DNA from: Megamonas sp. UBA1799
GTDB lineage: Bacteria > Bacillota > Negativicutes > Selenomonadales > Selenomonadaceae
Reading direction: 5' to 3'
NCBI GenBank assembly: GCA_002319815.1
Contig: DCFR01000008.1
Location: 93,312 to 157,311 of the forward strand
DNA: 64,000 nt
Shown here: positions 1 through 8,158 of the stretch, one piece after another
Numbering within the stretch: the stretch's first letter is position 1
Layout of the letters: the number at the start of each line of letters is the position of its first letter
Program-made: the position numbers and the translations under genes
The notes under the pieces: generated by a model
Database searches by the model: none
The model's input: only the letters and a program-made list of their open reading frames with translations
What the model was told of the DNA's origin: nothing

Positions 1-96
1 TGCTCTTCCTGAGGGAGAGGCTCCGGTTGCGGCATATGCATACTGTAATTTGCATGGTTTGTGGAAAACGGAACTCTGACGTACGGGAGGCGATCC

Positions 97-612
97 ATGA
101 TGTTGGAGAAAAAAATTGTTGACTTATTGCAGGAGCAGGTAAATCTGGAATGGTATTCCGCCTATTTTTATCTGGATATTTATGGATATTATGCCGATAA
201 AAATCTGGATGGATTTGCCAATTGGTTTTATGTCCAGGTGCAGGAAGAGCGGGATCATGCCATGATGTTTGTCCATTATCTGCTTGCTAATGGGAACAAA
301 CTGGCGCTGCAGGATATCAAAGCGTCTTCGGTTCATTTTGACGCGTTTGGCGAGCCTTTGCAGGCGGCTTTTCAGCATGAATTGGCGGTTACAAAGTCCA
401 TTCATAAGATCTATGAAAAAGCGCAAGAGGTAAAAGATTTTCGCACCCAGCAGTTTTTGGATTGGTTTGTCAAAGAACAAGGCGAGGAAGAAAAAAATAT
501 TGAAGATCTGGTCAAAAAATATGCTTTGTTCGGTAAAGATGAGCGCGGATTGTATTTGCTGAACACGGAATTGGCGTCCCGAGCCTATGCTGCTCCGGCG
601 CCGAATGTGTAA
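97..612 (+). CDS. ftnA: Ferritin (non-haem iron storage)
   Basis: Bacterial ferritin of 171 residues, the usual length, which oxidises Fe(II) and stores it as a mineral inside a 24-subunit cytosolic cage. Ferroxidase ligands are visible: Glu18 in NLEWYSA, Glu51 and His54 in EERDHA, a Glu near residue 95 in HELAVTK, and Gln/Glu in KEQGEEEKN. An upstream in-frame GTG at 61 exists, but ATG 97 is chosen because GGGAGG at 85-90 sits just in front of it. The gene is monocistronic, followed directly by a strong terminator. I see no clear Fur box in the short upstream stretch. DPS or bacterioferritin are less likely, given the FtnA-like spacing and no haem-ligand Met evidence. Confidence 0.95.
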   Translation: MMLEKKIVDLLQEQVNLEWYSAYFYLDIYGYYADKNLDGFANWFYVQVQEERDHAMMFVHYLLANGNKLALQDIKASSVHFDAFGEPLQAAFQHELAVTKSIHKIYEKAQEVKDFRTQQFLDWFVKEQGEEEKNIEDLVKKYALFGKDERGLYLLNTELASRAYAAPAPNV

Positions 613-649
613 GGTGCCAATGGCCGCTTGCGCGGAGTTGGTTTTTGTG

Positions 650-683
650 GCTCGCAGGGAAATTTTCCTGCGAGCTTTTTTTT
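650..683 (+). terminator. Rho-independent terminator of ferritin gene
   Basis: A perfect 9-bp stem, GCTCGCAGG (650-658) with CCTGCGAGC (667-675), is followed by eight T (676-683). It ends the ferritin transcript. Confidence 0.9.
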
Positions 684-1090
684 CGGCAGGCCGTAGGTTT
701 TTAGGTTGAGGCGGCAATTTTATTGCATTGAAATCAATAAATTTTTTTCAGCTTTTGGAAGCTTAGTAAAATAGAAAACAGCCGCATGATTAATTAAAAT
801 TTCCTATGAAATGTAGAAAAAACTGGATAATTTTTTCAAACCTCTTTATAATAGAAGTTTGTCAGGGGTATGTTGATATCACTATAATCCGGATTGGCAA
901 AAAGATTGGTGAATTTTTTCCGGGGCAATAGCGGCAACGGCAGCCTTTTGTTTATTTATTGGAGTGACGGCAGCGACGTCTTTTTGCAGCTGAAAATGCC
1001 AAAACGGATACAGGATGCGACGGCGTTCTTTTTACACGCTGCTGGGGTGTTTTTGGGGGTAGCGGGCCGGGTCAGGCTGGAGGAGAAATT
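684..1090. other. Non-coding stretch between ferritin and virK-like gene
   Basis: This 407-base gap is AT-rich up to about 890. It holds the promoter described at 859-888 and then a leader of roughly 195 bases. An open frame from TTG 894 to 1112 (72 codons) has no ribosome site, overlaps the next gene and resembles nothing I know, so I do not call it a gene. Confidence 0.5.
859..888 (+). promoter_or_regulatory. Sigma-A type promoter for virK-like gene
   Basis: TTGTCA (859-864), an 18-base spacer and TATAAT (883-888). Transcription would start near 895, leaving a leader of almost 200 bases before the TTG start at 1091. Confidence 0.6.
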
Positions 1091-1990
1091 TTGCGTGAAA
1101 TTATTGTTTTAGGGAATCGGATTTATCATCATCGGGATCATACGGATTTTAATCTGCAACGGTTGTTTGTATTCTGGGTGAGGGCGCTGAACAGTTCTCA
1201 GGTGGTTTTGCAGCTTAAAGATTTTTTTGCCGCCTTTTCTGATTTACAAAAATTAGAAAGCGGGAATGCTATTTTTTATGAGCAGCTGCTGCGGCATGTT
1301 TTTTATCACAATTCAACTCTGTGGGAACGGCGCCAGTTGATAGAGGATCATTTTTCTTTTTGTCAGCAGCATTTTTTCTTTCCGGTATTACAGACAATTT
1401 ACTATGACGGACGGCTGGTTCTTTGGCAGGGAAGTTTTGCCGGCGGGAATCTGAACTTTGGCTTGGATTTTTTTTATGTGGACCGCAAGGAAGGCTTGAT
1501 GACGCTGGATTTGATGCTGGATGGCGCGCGCGTTTATCACATCACTTTTTTGTTGGGCATTACGGCGGGAGGGCAGCGTTGTCTGCGCATTGGCGCTCTG
1601 CAGGGCAGTAAGAACGGCGAGGATACGATTCATCTTCTGACCAAGGAATTTTTCGGCTGCCGGACGAAGAATCTCATGCTGTATGGTATGCAATTGCTGG
1701 CCCAGGAACTGGGCTTAGAGCATATTTATGCCGTGAGCAATGAGGGCTTTTTTACGAACAATCATGTGCGGATGGACCGGAAGCTGAAAACATCGCTGGA
1801 TGAATTCTGGCTGGAGTCAGGTGGGCATGTTTTGCCGGATGCGCGTTTTTATGAGTTGCCGCTGACTGATTGCCGCAAAGCGATCGAAGATGTAAAATCA
1901 AAAAAACGGAATTTGTATCGCAAGCGCTATGCTTTGCTGGATCAGCTTGCGCTGGTCTTTCGTGAAAATTTGCATACGTATTTAAAATAA
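1091..1990 (+). CDS. VirK/YbjX (DUF535) family protein
   Basis: A 299-residue protein that matches the DUF535 family (VirK of Shigella, YbjX of E. coli), judged from the central block with RIGALQG, the NEGFF segment, and the FYELP motif near residue 255. The molecular function is unknown; in enterobacteria, family members are linked to virulence and resistance to cationic peptides, which need not hold here. There is no signal peptide or membrane segment. The start is a TTG with an excellent AGGAGGAG-like site ending about six bases upstream; no ATG fits as well. It is a single-gene unit with its own promoter and terminator. Confidence 0.75.
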   Translation: MREIIVLGNRIYHHRDHTDFNLQRLFVFWVRALNSSQVVLQLKDFFAAFSDLQKLESGNAIFYEQLLRHVFYHNSTLWERRQLIEDHFSFCQQHFFFPVLQTIYYDGRLVLWQGSFAGGNLNFGLDFFYVDRKEGLMTLDLMLDGARVYHITFLLGITAGGQRCLRIGALQGSKNGEDTIHLLTKEFFGCRTKNLMLYGMQLLAQELGLEHIYAVSNEGFFTNNHVRMDRKLKTSLDEFWLESGGHVLPDARFYELPLTDCRKAIEDVKSKKRNLYRKRYALLDQLALVFRENLHTYLK

Positions 1991-2029
1991 AATTTTCGTT
2001 CAGGAACGAAAGGCCGTAATGGCCGTAAA

Positions 2030-2074
2030 AAGCTTTTTTACCGCAATTGGTGTTGGCGGTGGAGAAGCTTTTTT
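2030..2074 (+). terminator. Terminator after virK-like gene
   Basis: Left arm 2030-2044 pairs with right arm 2056-2070 over 15 pairs, including three G-U pairs, with an 11-base loop and a T run from 2069 to 2074. Confidence 0.75.
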
Positions 2075-2113
2075 GGGGTAGCTGCTGTTTTCGGGTTTGA
2101 TTCTCTGGGATGA

Positions 2114-2142
2114 TTGCTTTTCATTTAGGTGCGTGCTATAAT
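2114..2142 (+). promoter_or_regulatory. Promoter of bioH-bioC (extended -10)
   Basis: TTGCTT (2114-2119), 17-base spacer, then TATAAT (2137-2142) preceded by TGC, an extended -10. The predicted start point, about 2149, falls in the left arm of the BirA site. Confidence 0.75.
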
Positions 2143-2143
2143 C

Positions 2144-2181
2144 CAATTGTTAACCTTTACATAAAATATGGTTGACAATTG
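2144..2181 (+). promoter_or_regulatory. BirA (biotin repressor) operator
   Basis: An inverted repeat CAATTGTTAACC (2144-2155), 14-base spacer, GGTTGACAATTG (2170-2181), with one mismatch in 12. The core TTGTTAACC-N14-GGTTGACAA fits the known BirA box, TTGTTAACC-N14/15-GGTTAACAA. Its place directly on the transcription start of bioH-bioC fits repression by biotinyl-AMP-bound BirA. This ties both downstream genes to biotin synthesis. Confidence 0.85.
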
Positions 2182-2193
2182 TGGGGGATAGCA

Positions 2194-2889
2194 GTGCATT
2201 TATTTATTAATGGTTGGGCGGCAGAAGCGAGGGTCTGGAATTCTTTACATCCAGGTGAGGATTGCCGCTTTTTTGATTTCACCGCAGGAGTGGAGTTGGA
2301 AAAACTGGAAAAATATATGGCGGCGCTGGCAAAAGAAAGCGGCCCGCTGCATGTCATTGGCTGGTCTATGGGTGGTATGTTGGCGCTGGAACTGGCGGCG
2401 CGCCATCCGGAACAAATGAAACGACTGACATTGCTCGACAGTACAGCGCGGTTTACTTTGACGGAGCATTATGCTGCCGGGCTGCCGCCGGCCATTGTCC
2501 GGCAGCTGGCCCGTAGGGTCAGGCGTGATTTCTGTCAGGCGCAGCTGAATTTTTATCAGCAGATGTTTGCTCCTGGTGAACAGACGGCAGCTGAGAATTT
2601 TGTGAAAAGCGGCGCGATGGTCCAGAATACGGCAGCGCTGCTGGCGGGGTTGGAGTATCTGGAACAACGGGATTTGCGCGGCCTGCTGCCGGATATTACG
2701 CTGCCGGTGCGGGTCATCCATGGCGCTGCCGATGCGATTTGCCCTTTCTCTGCGGGAGAATATTTAGCGGAGCATTTGCCTGCGGCCGAACTGATCTGTC
2801 TGCCGGATTGTGGCCATGTTCCTTTTTATACGCAGCCGGAGCTCTGTCGGAAATTGATTTTTGAAGGAGCGGGTATCGATGATCAATAA
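2194..2889 (+). CDS. bioH: Pimeloyl-ACP methyl ester esterase (BioH-type alpha/beta hydrolase)
   Basis: A 231-residue cytosolic alpha/beta hydrolase. The nucleophile elbow GWSMGG carries the catalytic Ser; a late Asp (HGAADAICPF) and His (DCGHVPFY) complete the triad. The predicted role is to remove the methyl ester once the pimeloyl chain has been built on ACP, the last step before BioF. The assignment rests on the overlap with bioC and the BirA operator, since alpha/beta hydrolases alone are not specific; it could equally be a BioG/BioV/BioJ-type replacement. The start is GTG 2194, with GGGGG at 2183-2187; the alternative TTG 2179 lies inside the operator and has no ribosome site. No other biotin gene is in the window. 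Confidence 0.8.
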   Translation: MHLFINGWAAEARVWNSLHPGEDCRFFDFTAGVELEKLEKYMAALAKESGPLHVIGWSMGGMLALELAARHPEQMKRLTLLDSTARFTLTEHYAAGLPPAIVRQLARRVRRDFCQAQLNFYQQMFAPGEQTAAENFVKSGAMVQNTAALLAGLEYLEQRDLRGLLPDITLPVRVIHGAADAICPFSAGEYLAEHLPAAELICLPDCGHVPFYTQPELCRKLIFEGAGIDDQ

Positions 2890-3691
2890 GCAGATTATGG
2901 AACGGCATTTTTCTCAGGCGGCCGCTGCATACGATATGTATGCTTGTGTGCAAAAAAGTATGGCGCAGGAGCTGATGCGTTTTATGGAGCCGGCAAAAGC
3001 CGCGCAGGATGTGCTGGAGATTGGCTGCGGCACGGGATTTTTGACGCAGTTGCTGACGGCGGCGCTGCCGCAGGCGACGATCTTAGCCAGTGATATTTCT
3101 TCGGGGATGCTGGCGGCGGCACAGGCACGGCTGGGCGGTTGTCCTCAGCTGCAATTTGCCGTTAAAGATGGCGAAGCCCTGCGGGAGCAAGCCGAATATG
3201 ATCTGGTGATATCCAATGCAGCGTTTCAATGGTTTGTAAATCCCAAAGCTGCTTTTCAAAGAATCTATGATAGTCTGCGCCCGGGGGGGCGCTTGGTTTT
3301 TGCCACGTTTGGCCCGGAAACGTTTTTTGAGCTGCATGCATCGTTTCAGGCGGCGTTGTCCTTGCATCATATTCCAGGGAAATGGCAGAACGGACCGGCT
3401 TTTTTGTCGGACCGACAACTGTTGGCTTATAGCGCGCAGGCAGGCTTCTCTAGTTGTTGTGAGGAGCGGGAATATAAAGAATATTTTCCGGCCGTGCGCG
3501 ATTTCCTGCACAGTGTGAAAAAAGTCGGCGCGAACAATTCGTCGGGCAGCGGTAAGACTTTAGTCAGCCGCCGGGTTATGGCCGATATGATGAAGTATTA
3601 TACGGAGACGTACGCCTGGCAGGGACAGATTCCGGCGACATATCAGGTATTTTATGTGATTTGTAAAAAACCGGCGTTATCGGTCGGTTAA
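2879..3691 (+). CDS. bioC: Malonyl-ACP O-methyltransferase
   Basis: SAM-dependent methyltransferase of 270 residues that caps malonyl-ACP as its methyl ester, letting fatty acid synthesis build the pimeloyl moiety of biotin. Visible features are motif I VLEIGCGTG (about residue 40), the acidic ribose-binding region SDISSGM, and the BioC-typical FATFGPETFFEL and FLHSVKKVGANN segments, which set it apart from general class I methyltransferases. ATG 2879 has AAGGAG eight bases upstream and lies 11 bases inside the end of bioH, so the two are probably translationally coupled under the BirA-controlled promoter. A bidirectional terminator follows. Confidence 0.9.
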   Translation: MINKQIMERHFSQAAAAYDMYACVQKSMAQELMRFMEPAKAAQDVLEIGCGTGFLTQLLTAALPQATILASDISSGMLAAAQARLGGCPQLQFAVKDGEALREQAEYDLVISNAAFQWFVNPKAAFQRIYDSLRPGGRLVFATFGPETFFELHASFQAALSLHHIPGKWQNGPAFLSDRQLLAYSAQAGFSSCCEEREYKEYFPAVRDFLHSVKKVGANNSSGSGKTLVSRRVMADMMKYYTETYAWQGQIPATYQVFYVICKKPALSVG

Positions 3692-3718
3692 AAATTTTTG
3701 GCAGAGAGCTATGAAAAC

Positions 3719-3784
3719 AAAAAATGCTTCCGGTGCGGAGCGGCAGCACGATGTGTTGCCGCTTCGCTTCAGAAAGCATTTTTT
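3719..3784. terminator. Bidirectional terminator between bioC and C69 peptidase gene
   Basis: AAAAAATGCTT (3719-3729) pairs with AAGCATTTTTT (3774-3784), and an inner GCGGCA/TGCCGC stem lengthens it. A and T tracts flank both sides. It sits between two convergent genes. Confidence 0.8.
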
Positions 3785-3818
3785 CAGCCCCAAAGGGGGC
3801 TTCATTCGGCTTAGCGTG

Positions 3819-5405
3819 TTAATAATGCATTAAACGGTCATTTTTGGGACGATGAGCTTCATCATAAGGAGAATTTTTCCCTTGATTATATTTTACCAGC
3901 AGTTCACCATAGAGATTTTTCCAGTTTTTTTCCGTTGCTCGGGCGTTTTGCCGCAAGCGTTCGGCGAAAAGTTCGGGAGAAATACCCTGGCTGGCGGCCA
4001 ACAGCGCTTGGGCGGAGGTTTCTGCCGCCATAGCCGCCCGCAAGCCGTCGCGGCCGATTGCCGACGGCCGGCTCTGCATCAATTCGGCGGTTTGCAGATA
4101 GGTCCACCAAGCTTTTGCCGGATCATATTGTCGGCGATCCACCTGTTCATAGCCTTCGGGAAGCGGGGCTGCTGTGAAAGGTACAAAGGGACTTTCCCGG
4201 GGTGTTCCCAAGGAGAGCCAGACAATCGGTGCAGGCAAGGCGGCGCTGTTCTGCGCAATCCAGGTATAACCGGTGATCCGGCAGGCAATGGCCCTTTGCC
4301 AGGTTCCGTCGCCGTAACGATAAGGCGAGCCATAGAGGCCGGCCCCCGGTCCTTTAGTCATATCAAAGGCGGTGCCTTCATATACATCCCGATGCATTTT
4401 TATCAAATCCGTCAGCTTTAGCGGGACATCCGGGCGCACGGCGAAAGGATAAGCACGGGAGTAGGCATCCTTTACCACGGACGGCAGATGAAGCGAAGGG
4501 GCGGCGAGACTCAGCGCGCGCCAGACGCGTCGCAATGAAAAATAAGGGTGGAAATCTTCCGCGCCGCCAATAGAGCGCTGCCAATCGGTTTTTCCTGTGG
4601 TCGGATCTTGTACGGTCCAGCCCAAGGCGGCCAATCTTTCCGGAAGCTCGGGATTAAAAATCAGGTCAGGCTGGTCATTGGTAATGTCTCGGATGCGGAA
4701 TTGATTGGCCGCCACAAAAAATTCGCCGTCCGGCACTCGCTGGGCAATCCAAAGCGCCCGTCCGGCAGGCGCCGGCTGCATCTCCAAAACCCAGCCTTCC
4801 TGTCGATCCGCTACCAGCAGGGTCTCTCCGGTGCCGTAAAGACCATATTCGTCGATGAGCGATCCCATCAGCTGTATGGCCTCCCGGGCCGTGCGGCAGC
4901 GCTCTAAAGCAATCCGGCCTAATTCGGCAGAATAGAAAAGGCCGGTTCCTGGGGCTGCCGGCATGCTCTCAAAGCGGGAATGGTTCGTGCATTCGCCGAG
5001 CATCAGGCCGTATTCATTCATTACGCCGTAATCGCTGTCAATGTAAGCGTATGTGTGCGATGCTTCCGGAATCCATCCCAGCGGCAGCGTTGGTTTTTCA
5101 TTACGTATATCATAGCCGGGAGCCCGCTCTGGGGCAACCAGTCTGGGCGTCATATAGCAGTTGTGGGACGGAAGTTCGTCTTCGGCAATCGCGGAAGGAT
5201 AGACAGGACGAACGCTGCCGGCCGGATGGTCCTTAGCTGGCACGTAAACAATACTGGGATCGCAGAGTCCGGCATCGTTGGAATGCGTTACATACATACT
5301 GTGGTCCGCAGAAGCTCCGGGCGTAACCAGCATGGTTGTGCAGGCTGCTGCGGAAGGAAGGCCCAGCGCCAGACAGAGGCCCAGAGAAAGCAATTGCTTT
5401 TTCAT
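3819..5405 (-). CDS. Secreted C69-family dipeptidase
   Basis: Peptidase family C69 (PepD/U34) member of 528 residues, an Ntn hydrolase cleaving dipeptides. A signal peptide (KK then a hydrophobic stretch LLSLGLCLALGLPSAAA) is followed at once by Cys-Thr-Thr; in this family processing exposes that Cys as the N-terminal nucleophile. Here signal cleavage itself would do so, placing the active enzyme in the periplasm or outside. Family landmarks include HSNDAG near the start and SDYGVMNEYGL. ATG 5405 is preferred to GTG 5414, because GAGG lies eight bases before the ATG and too close to the GTG. It is 15 bases downstream of the EamA gene, probably one operon. Confidence 0.85.
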   Translation of the reverse strand: MKKQLLSLGLCLALGLPSAAACTTMLVTPGASADHSMYVTHSNDAGLCDPSIVYVPAKDHPAGSVRPVYPSAIAEDELPSHNCYMTPRLVAPERAPGYDIRNEKPTLPLGWIPEASHTYAYIDSDYGVMNEYGLMLGECTNHSRFESMPAAPGTGLFYSAELGRIALERCRTAREAIQLMGSLIDEYGLYGTGETLLVADRQEGWVLEMQPAPAGRALWIAQRVPDGEFFVAANQFRIRDITNDQPDLIFNPELPERLAALGWTVQDPTTGKTDWQRSIGGAEDFHPYFSLRRVWRALSLAAPSLHLPSVVKDAYSRAYPFAVRPDVPLKLTDLIKMHRDVYEGTAFDMTKGPGAGLYGSPYRYGDGTWQRAIACRITGYTWIAQNSAALPAPIVWLSLGTPRESPFVPFTAAPLPEGYEQVDRRQYDPAKAWWTYLQTAELMQSRPSAIGRDGLRAAMAAETSAQALLAASQGISPELFAERLRQNARATEKNWKNLYGELLVKYNQGKNSPYDEAHRPKNDRLMHY

Positions 5406-5420
5406 GTTTCGCACCTCGCT

Positions 5421-5849
5421 TTAAAAAATAGCCAGCATAAGTCCGCCGGCGGCAATCAAAAAGATGGCCAGCGCATGGATGCCGCTGACGCGCTCTCCAA
5501 AAAAAATAATGGCCAGCAGTACGGAAAAAACCACGCTGAGTTTGTCAATCGGCGCTACTTGTGATACCTGGCCGGTTTTGAGGGCCAGAAAATAGAAAAG
5601 CCAGGAAGTGGCGCCGGCGATGCCGCTGAGGGCGATGAACAGCAAAGCGCGGCGATCGGTTACAATTTCCGGCAGCCGGCCCAGATTTCCCTGGGCGGCG
5701 ACAACGCCGACAAGAAAAATGGCCATGATAATGGAACGAACAGCGGTAGCGGCGTTGCTGTCCATGCCGCTGAGCCCGAGTTTACCAAAGATCGAGACCA
5801 GGGCGGCGCTCAAGGCGGAAAGCAATGCATAAAATAACCAGGATTCCAT
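5421..5849 (-). CDS. EamA-domain (DMT superfamily) small transporter
   Basis: A 142-residue integral membrane protein with about five hydrophobic helices and one EamA domain, half the size of a full drug/metabolite transporter; such proteins are thought to act as dimers. It has the typical second-half pattern DKLSVVFSVLLAIIFFGE and a C-terminal glycine-rich helix. The substrate is unknown. The start ATG 5849 has AAGGAG about 11 bases upstream; a further upstream in-frame start at 5885 has no such site. It precedes the C69 peptidase gene by 15 bases, which might hint at export or uptake of a peptide or amino acid, but this is only context. Confidence 0.75.
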   Translation of the reverse strand: MESWLFYALLSALSAALVSIFGKLGLSGMDSNAATAVRSIIMAIFLVGVVAAQGNLGRLPEIVTDRRALLFIALSGIAGATSWLFYFLALKTGQVSQVAPIDKLSVVFSVLLAIIFFGERVSGIHALAIFLIAAGGLMLAIF

Positions 5850-5958
5850 GATGGAATCAGCTCCTTTATTATAGAATAGCAGCAAGTTTGTCTAAATTTA
5901 TTATAGCGTGCCGGAGGACGGCAGAACAAGCCGGTGAAAAAATAAAATCAATTTTTTG

Positions 5959-6864
5959 TTATATTCGGGCCAGACCGCTGGCTGCCAGTGGGGTGAGGAT
6001 AACAGGCGATTCCCGTCGGATGAATTCCGCAAAGCGGCGGGCGGCCAGCGGCAGCGTTTCCCAGTTGCGCCATACCAGCGCCAGCGTGCGTTCCAAGGGT
6101 TCCTGCACCGGACGAAGTATGAGGTCCTGCTCAAAGCCGGATAGTACCAGCCGGTAGAGAATTGATACGCCGAGGCCCTGACGTACCATGGCGAGAATGG
6201 TGTAGTCGTCATATACGGTGTATTCGATACGCGGCTTTAAGCCACGGCGGGCAAAAGCGTCCATAGGGACGCTGCGTTCGCCTTCATCCAGCAGAATGAA
6301 AGGCTCGGCCGCCAATTGCTGCAACGTGACAGCCGCCATCTGGGCAAGCGGATGTCCGAGCGGCAGCACTGCCATCATCTGATCCCGGCAGAGTGGACGC
6401 ACGGTCAGGCCGGTTACGGTTTGCGCATTGGCGAAGCCAAAATCAATGCTGCCTTCCAGCACCCACTGCCGAATGCTGGTATATTCTCCCTGCTGCAGAA
6501 CAAAACGGACGCCGGGATACTGCTGCTTGAAACTTTGCATCAACGGCGGCAGCAGATTGCGGCTCACACTGGTAAAGGTGCCAATGCGGATTTCACTGTT
6601 TTCCAGTCCCTGCAGTTCCCGCTGTTTCTGGCTGAGCGCCTTTTCCGCGCTGCATATGCCTCGGATATAGGGGAGAAAGGTTTCGCCGTCGGCCGTCAAA
6701 GTGAGACCGTTTTTGCTGCGGTTGAGCAGCGTCGTGGCTAGTTCTTCTTCAACAGAGCGAACCGACTGGCTCACCGCGCTTTGTGAATATCCCATAGCTT
6801 CGGCAGCCCGGGTGAAACTGCCGCTTTCGACGACCTGGCAAAAAATATCATAACGAGAGAACAT
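5959..6864 (-). CDS. LysR-family regulator, divergent from azlCD
   Basis: LysR-type transcription regulator of 301 residues: an N-terminal winged helix-turn-helix (residues about 1-60, with RAAEAMGYSQSAVSQSVRSVE) and a C-terminal periplasmic-binding-like effector domain (LVWRNWETLP near the end). Transcribed divergently from azlCD across 115 AT-rich bases, so it is the likely regulator of that exporter, perhaps sensing a branched-chain amino acid (inference). ATG 6864 is chosen; GTG codons a few residues upstream are in frame but lack a better ribosome site. The intergenic region holds dyads around 6890-6910 that could be its binding site. Confidence 0.85.
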   Translation of the reverse strand: MFSRYDIFCQVVESGSFTRAAEAMGYSQSAVSQSVRSVEEELATTLLNRSKNGLTLTADGETFLPYIRGICSAEKALSQKQRELQGLENSEIRIGTFTSVSRNLLPPLMQSFKQQYPGVRFVLQQGEYTSIRQWVLEGSIDFGFANAQTVTGLTVRPLCRDQMMAVLPLGHPLAQMAAVTLQQLAAEPFILLDEGERSVPMDAFARRGLKPRIEYTVYDDYTILAMVRQGLGVSILYRLVLSGFEQDLILRPVQEPLERTLALVWRNWETLPLAARRFAEFIRRESPVILTPLAASGLARI

Positions 6865-6979
6865 AGAATACACCACCCATCAGATTTTCTTATATTTTTA
6901 TTATAAATATTCGTTTTACAAATAACAAGCTTGCCGGTAAAATAAAAGATTACAAGACAAAAAAGGAGAGACAACCGAT

Positions 6980-7759
6980 ATGGCGGAAGAAATAGCTGCG
7001 GGTACATTGAGATCCGAGGCGGATAATAAGGGAATATTGCAATCAGACGCAGCGGTTTTGCGGTCGGGGATGCATGATGGGATGCCGATTGCGCTCGGCT
7101 ATCTGGTGGTCTCATTCACATTGGGAATTACGGCGCATACGGCCGGACTAACGCCCTTTCAAGGTTTTTTAGCCAGTTTTTTTAACAATGCTTCCGCCGG
7201 GGAATACGCCGGCTTTATGCTGATTGCCGCCGGGGCGTCTTACTGGGAAATCGCGCTGATTACTTTTATTGCTAATGCGCGGTATTTATTGATGAGCTGT
7301 GTGCTGAGTCAGAAGTTTGCGCCGGATGCGCCTTTATACCAGCGGCTGCTCATTGGCTTTGATGTCACGGATGAATTGTTTGGCATCACGATTGCCAGAC
7401 CGGGACAGGTGCATCCTTATTATAATTACGGCGCGATGCTGGTGGCGTTGCCGGGCTGGTCGGTAGGTACAGCGCTGGGCATAATTGCCGGCAATGTTAT
7501 GCCGCCTGCCGTTGTGAGTGCATTGAGCGTCGCTCTTTATGGAATGTTTCTCTGGGTTATCATTCCGCCGGCTCGCAGTAGCCGGATTGTGGCCGGGCTG
7601 GTCGGACTGAGCTTTGCGGCTAGTTTCGCCGCGGTGCATTTGCCGTTCATTTCGACGGTTTCCAGTGGGACGCGCACCATCGGACTGACGCTGCTTCTGG
7701 CAGGAGCGGCAGCCTGGTTATTCCCGGTGTCCGCAAAGGAGGAAAATCATGGAGCATAA
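6980..7759 (+). CDS. azlC: Branched-chain amino acid exporter large subunit AzlC
   Basis: AzlC-family permease of 259 residues with multiple hydrophobic helices. Typical landmarks are GMHDGMPIALGYLVVSFT at the first helix, FFNNASAGEYAGF, NARYLLMSC, and FDVTDELFG. AzlC with AzlD exports branched-chain amino acids and analogues such as 4-azaleucine across the inner membrane. AAGGAGAG lies just before ATG 6980. The gene is divergent from a LysR regulator and overlaps azlD by 11 bases. Confidence 0.9.
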   Translation: MAEEIAAGTLRSEADNKGILQSDAAVLRSGMHDGMPIALGYLVVSFTLGITAHTAGLTPFQGFLASFFNNASAGEYAGFMLIAAGASYWEIALITFIANARYLLMSCVLSQKFAPDAPLYQRLLIGFDVTDELFGITIARPGQVHPYYNYGAMLVALPGWSVGTALGIIAGNVMPPAVVSALSVALYGMFLWVIIPPARSSRIVAGLVGLSFAASFAAVHLPFISTVSSGTRTIGLTLLLAGAAAWLFPVSAKEENHGA

Positions 7760-8057
7760 TATTTATGGATATCTGGCCGTTATGGCGGCGGTTTCCTTTG
7801 CTATCCGGGTGCTGCCGCTGACGCTGATTCGCCGCCAGATCAAGAATCGTTTTTTGCGTTCATTTTTGTTTTATGTTCCTTACGCTACTTTAGCGGTTAT
7901 GACCTTTCCGGCGATTTTGGACGCGACGCAGACGCCGCTGGCTGGTGCGCTGGCTCTGGCTGCTGGTATCTGGCTGGCTTGGAATGGGGCGAGTCTCTTC
8001 ATGGTGTCGGCAGCCTGTTGTGTCGTGGTATTTCTCTCAGAATGGGCGCTTTGCTGA
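7749..8057 (+). CDS. azlD: Branched-chain amino acid exporter small subunit AzlD
   Basis: A 102-residue membrane protein with three to four helices and the AzlD pattern FAIRVLPLTLIRR and FYVPYATLAVMTFP. It is the small partner of AzlC. ATG 7749 lies 11 bases inside the end of azlC, with AAAGGAGG in front, so translation is coupled. Confidence 0.9.
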   Translation: MEHNIYGYLAVMAAVSFAIRVLPLTLIRRQIKNRFLRSFLFYVPYATLAVMTFPAILDATQTPLAGALALAAGIWLAWNGASLFMVSAACCVVVFLSEWALC

Positions 8058-8066
8058 TCGATCAAT

Positions 8067-8128
8067 ATACAAAGAGGACATCCCTTTTGCATCAGCAAAC
8101 GCTGAGAAAAAGGATGTCCTCTTTGTAT
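8067..8128. terminator. Long hairpin, probable bidirectional terminator
   Basis: A perfect 17-bp inverted repeat, ATACAAAGAGGACATCC (8067-8083) with GGATGTCCTCTTTGTAT (8112-8128), encloses a smaller CAGC/GCTG stem. It lies between the ends of two convergent genes. Both sides end in TTTGTAT rather than a clean T run, so termination strength is uncertain. Confidence 0.6.
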
Positions 8129-8158
8129 GTTGGGAAGGAAATTTTCGGCGGGCGGGAT

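Noticed and set aside
894..1112. Open frame of 72 codons upstream of the VirK-like gene
   Set aside because: No ribosome site, overlaps the well-supported TTG start at 1091, no recognisable protein features.
3787..3799. GCCCC-AAA-GGGGC hairpin near the C69 gene end
   Set aside because: Short and not followed by a T run on either strand; a stronger terminator lies beside it.
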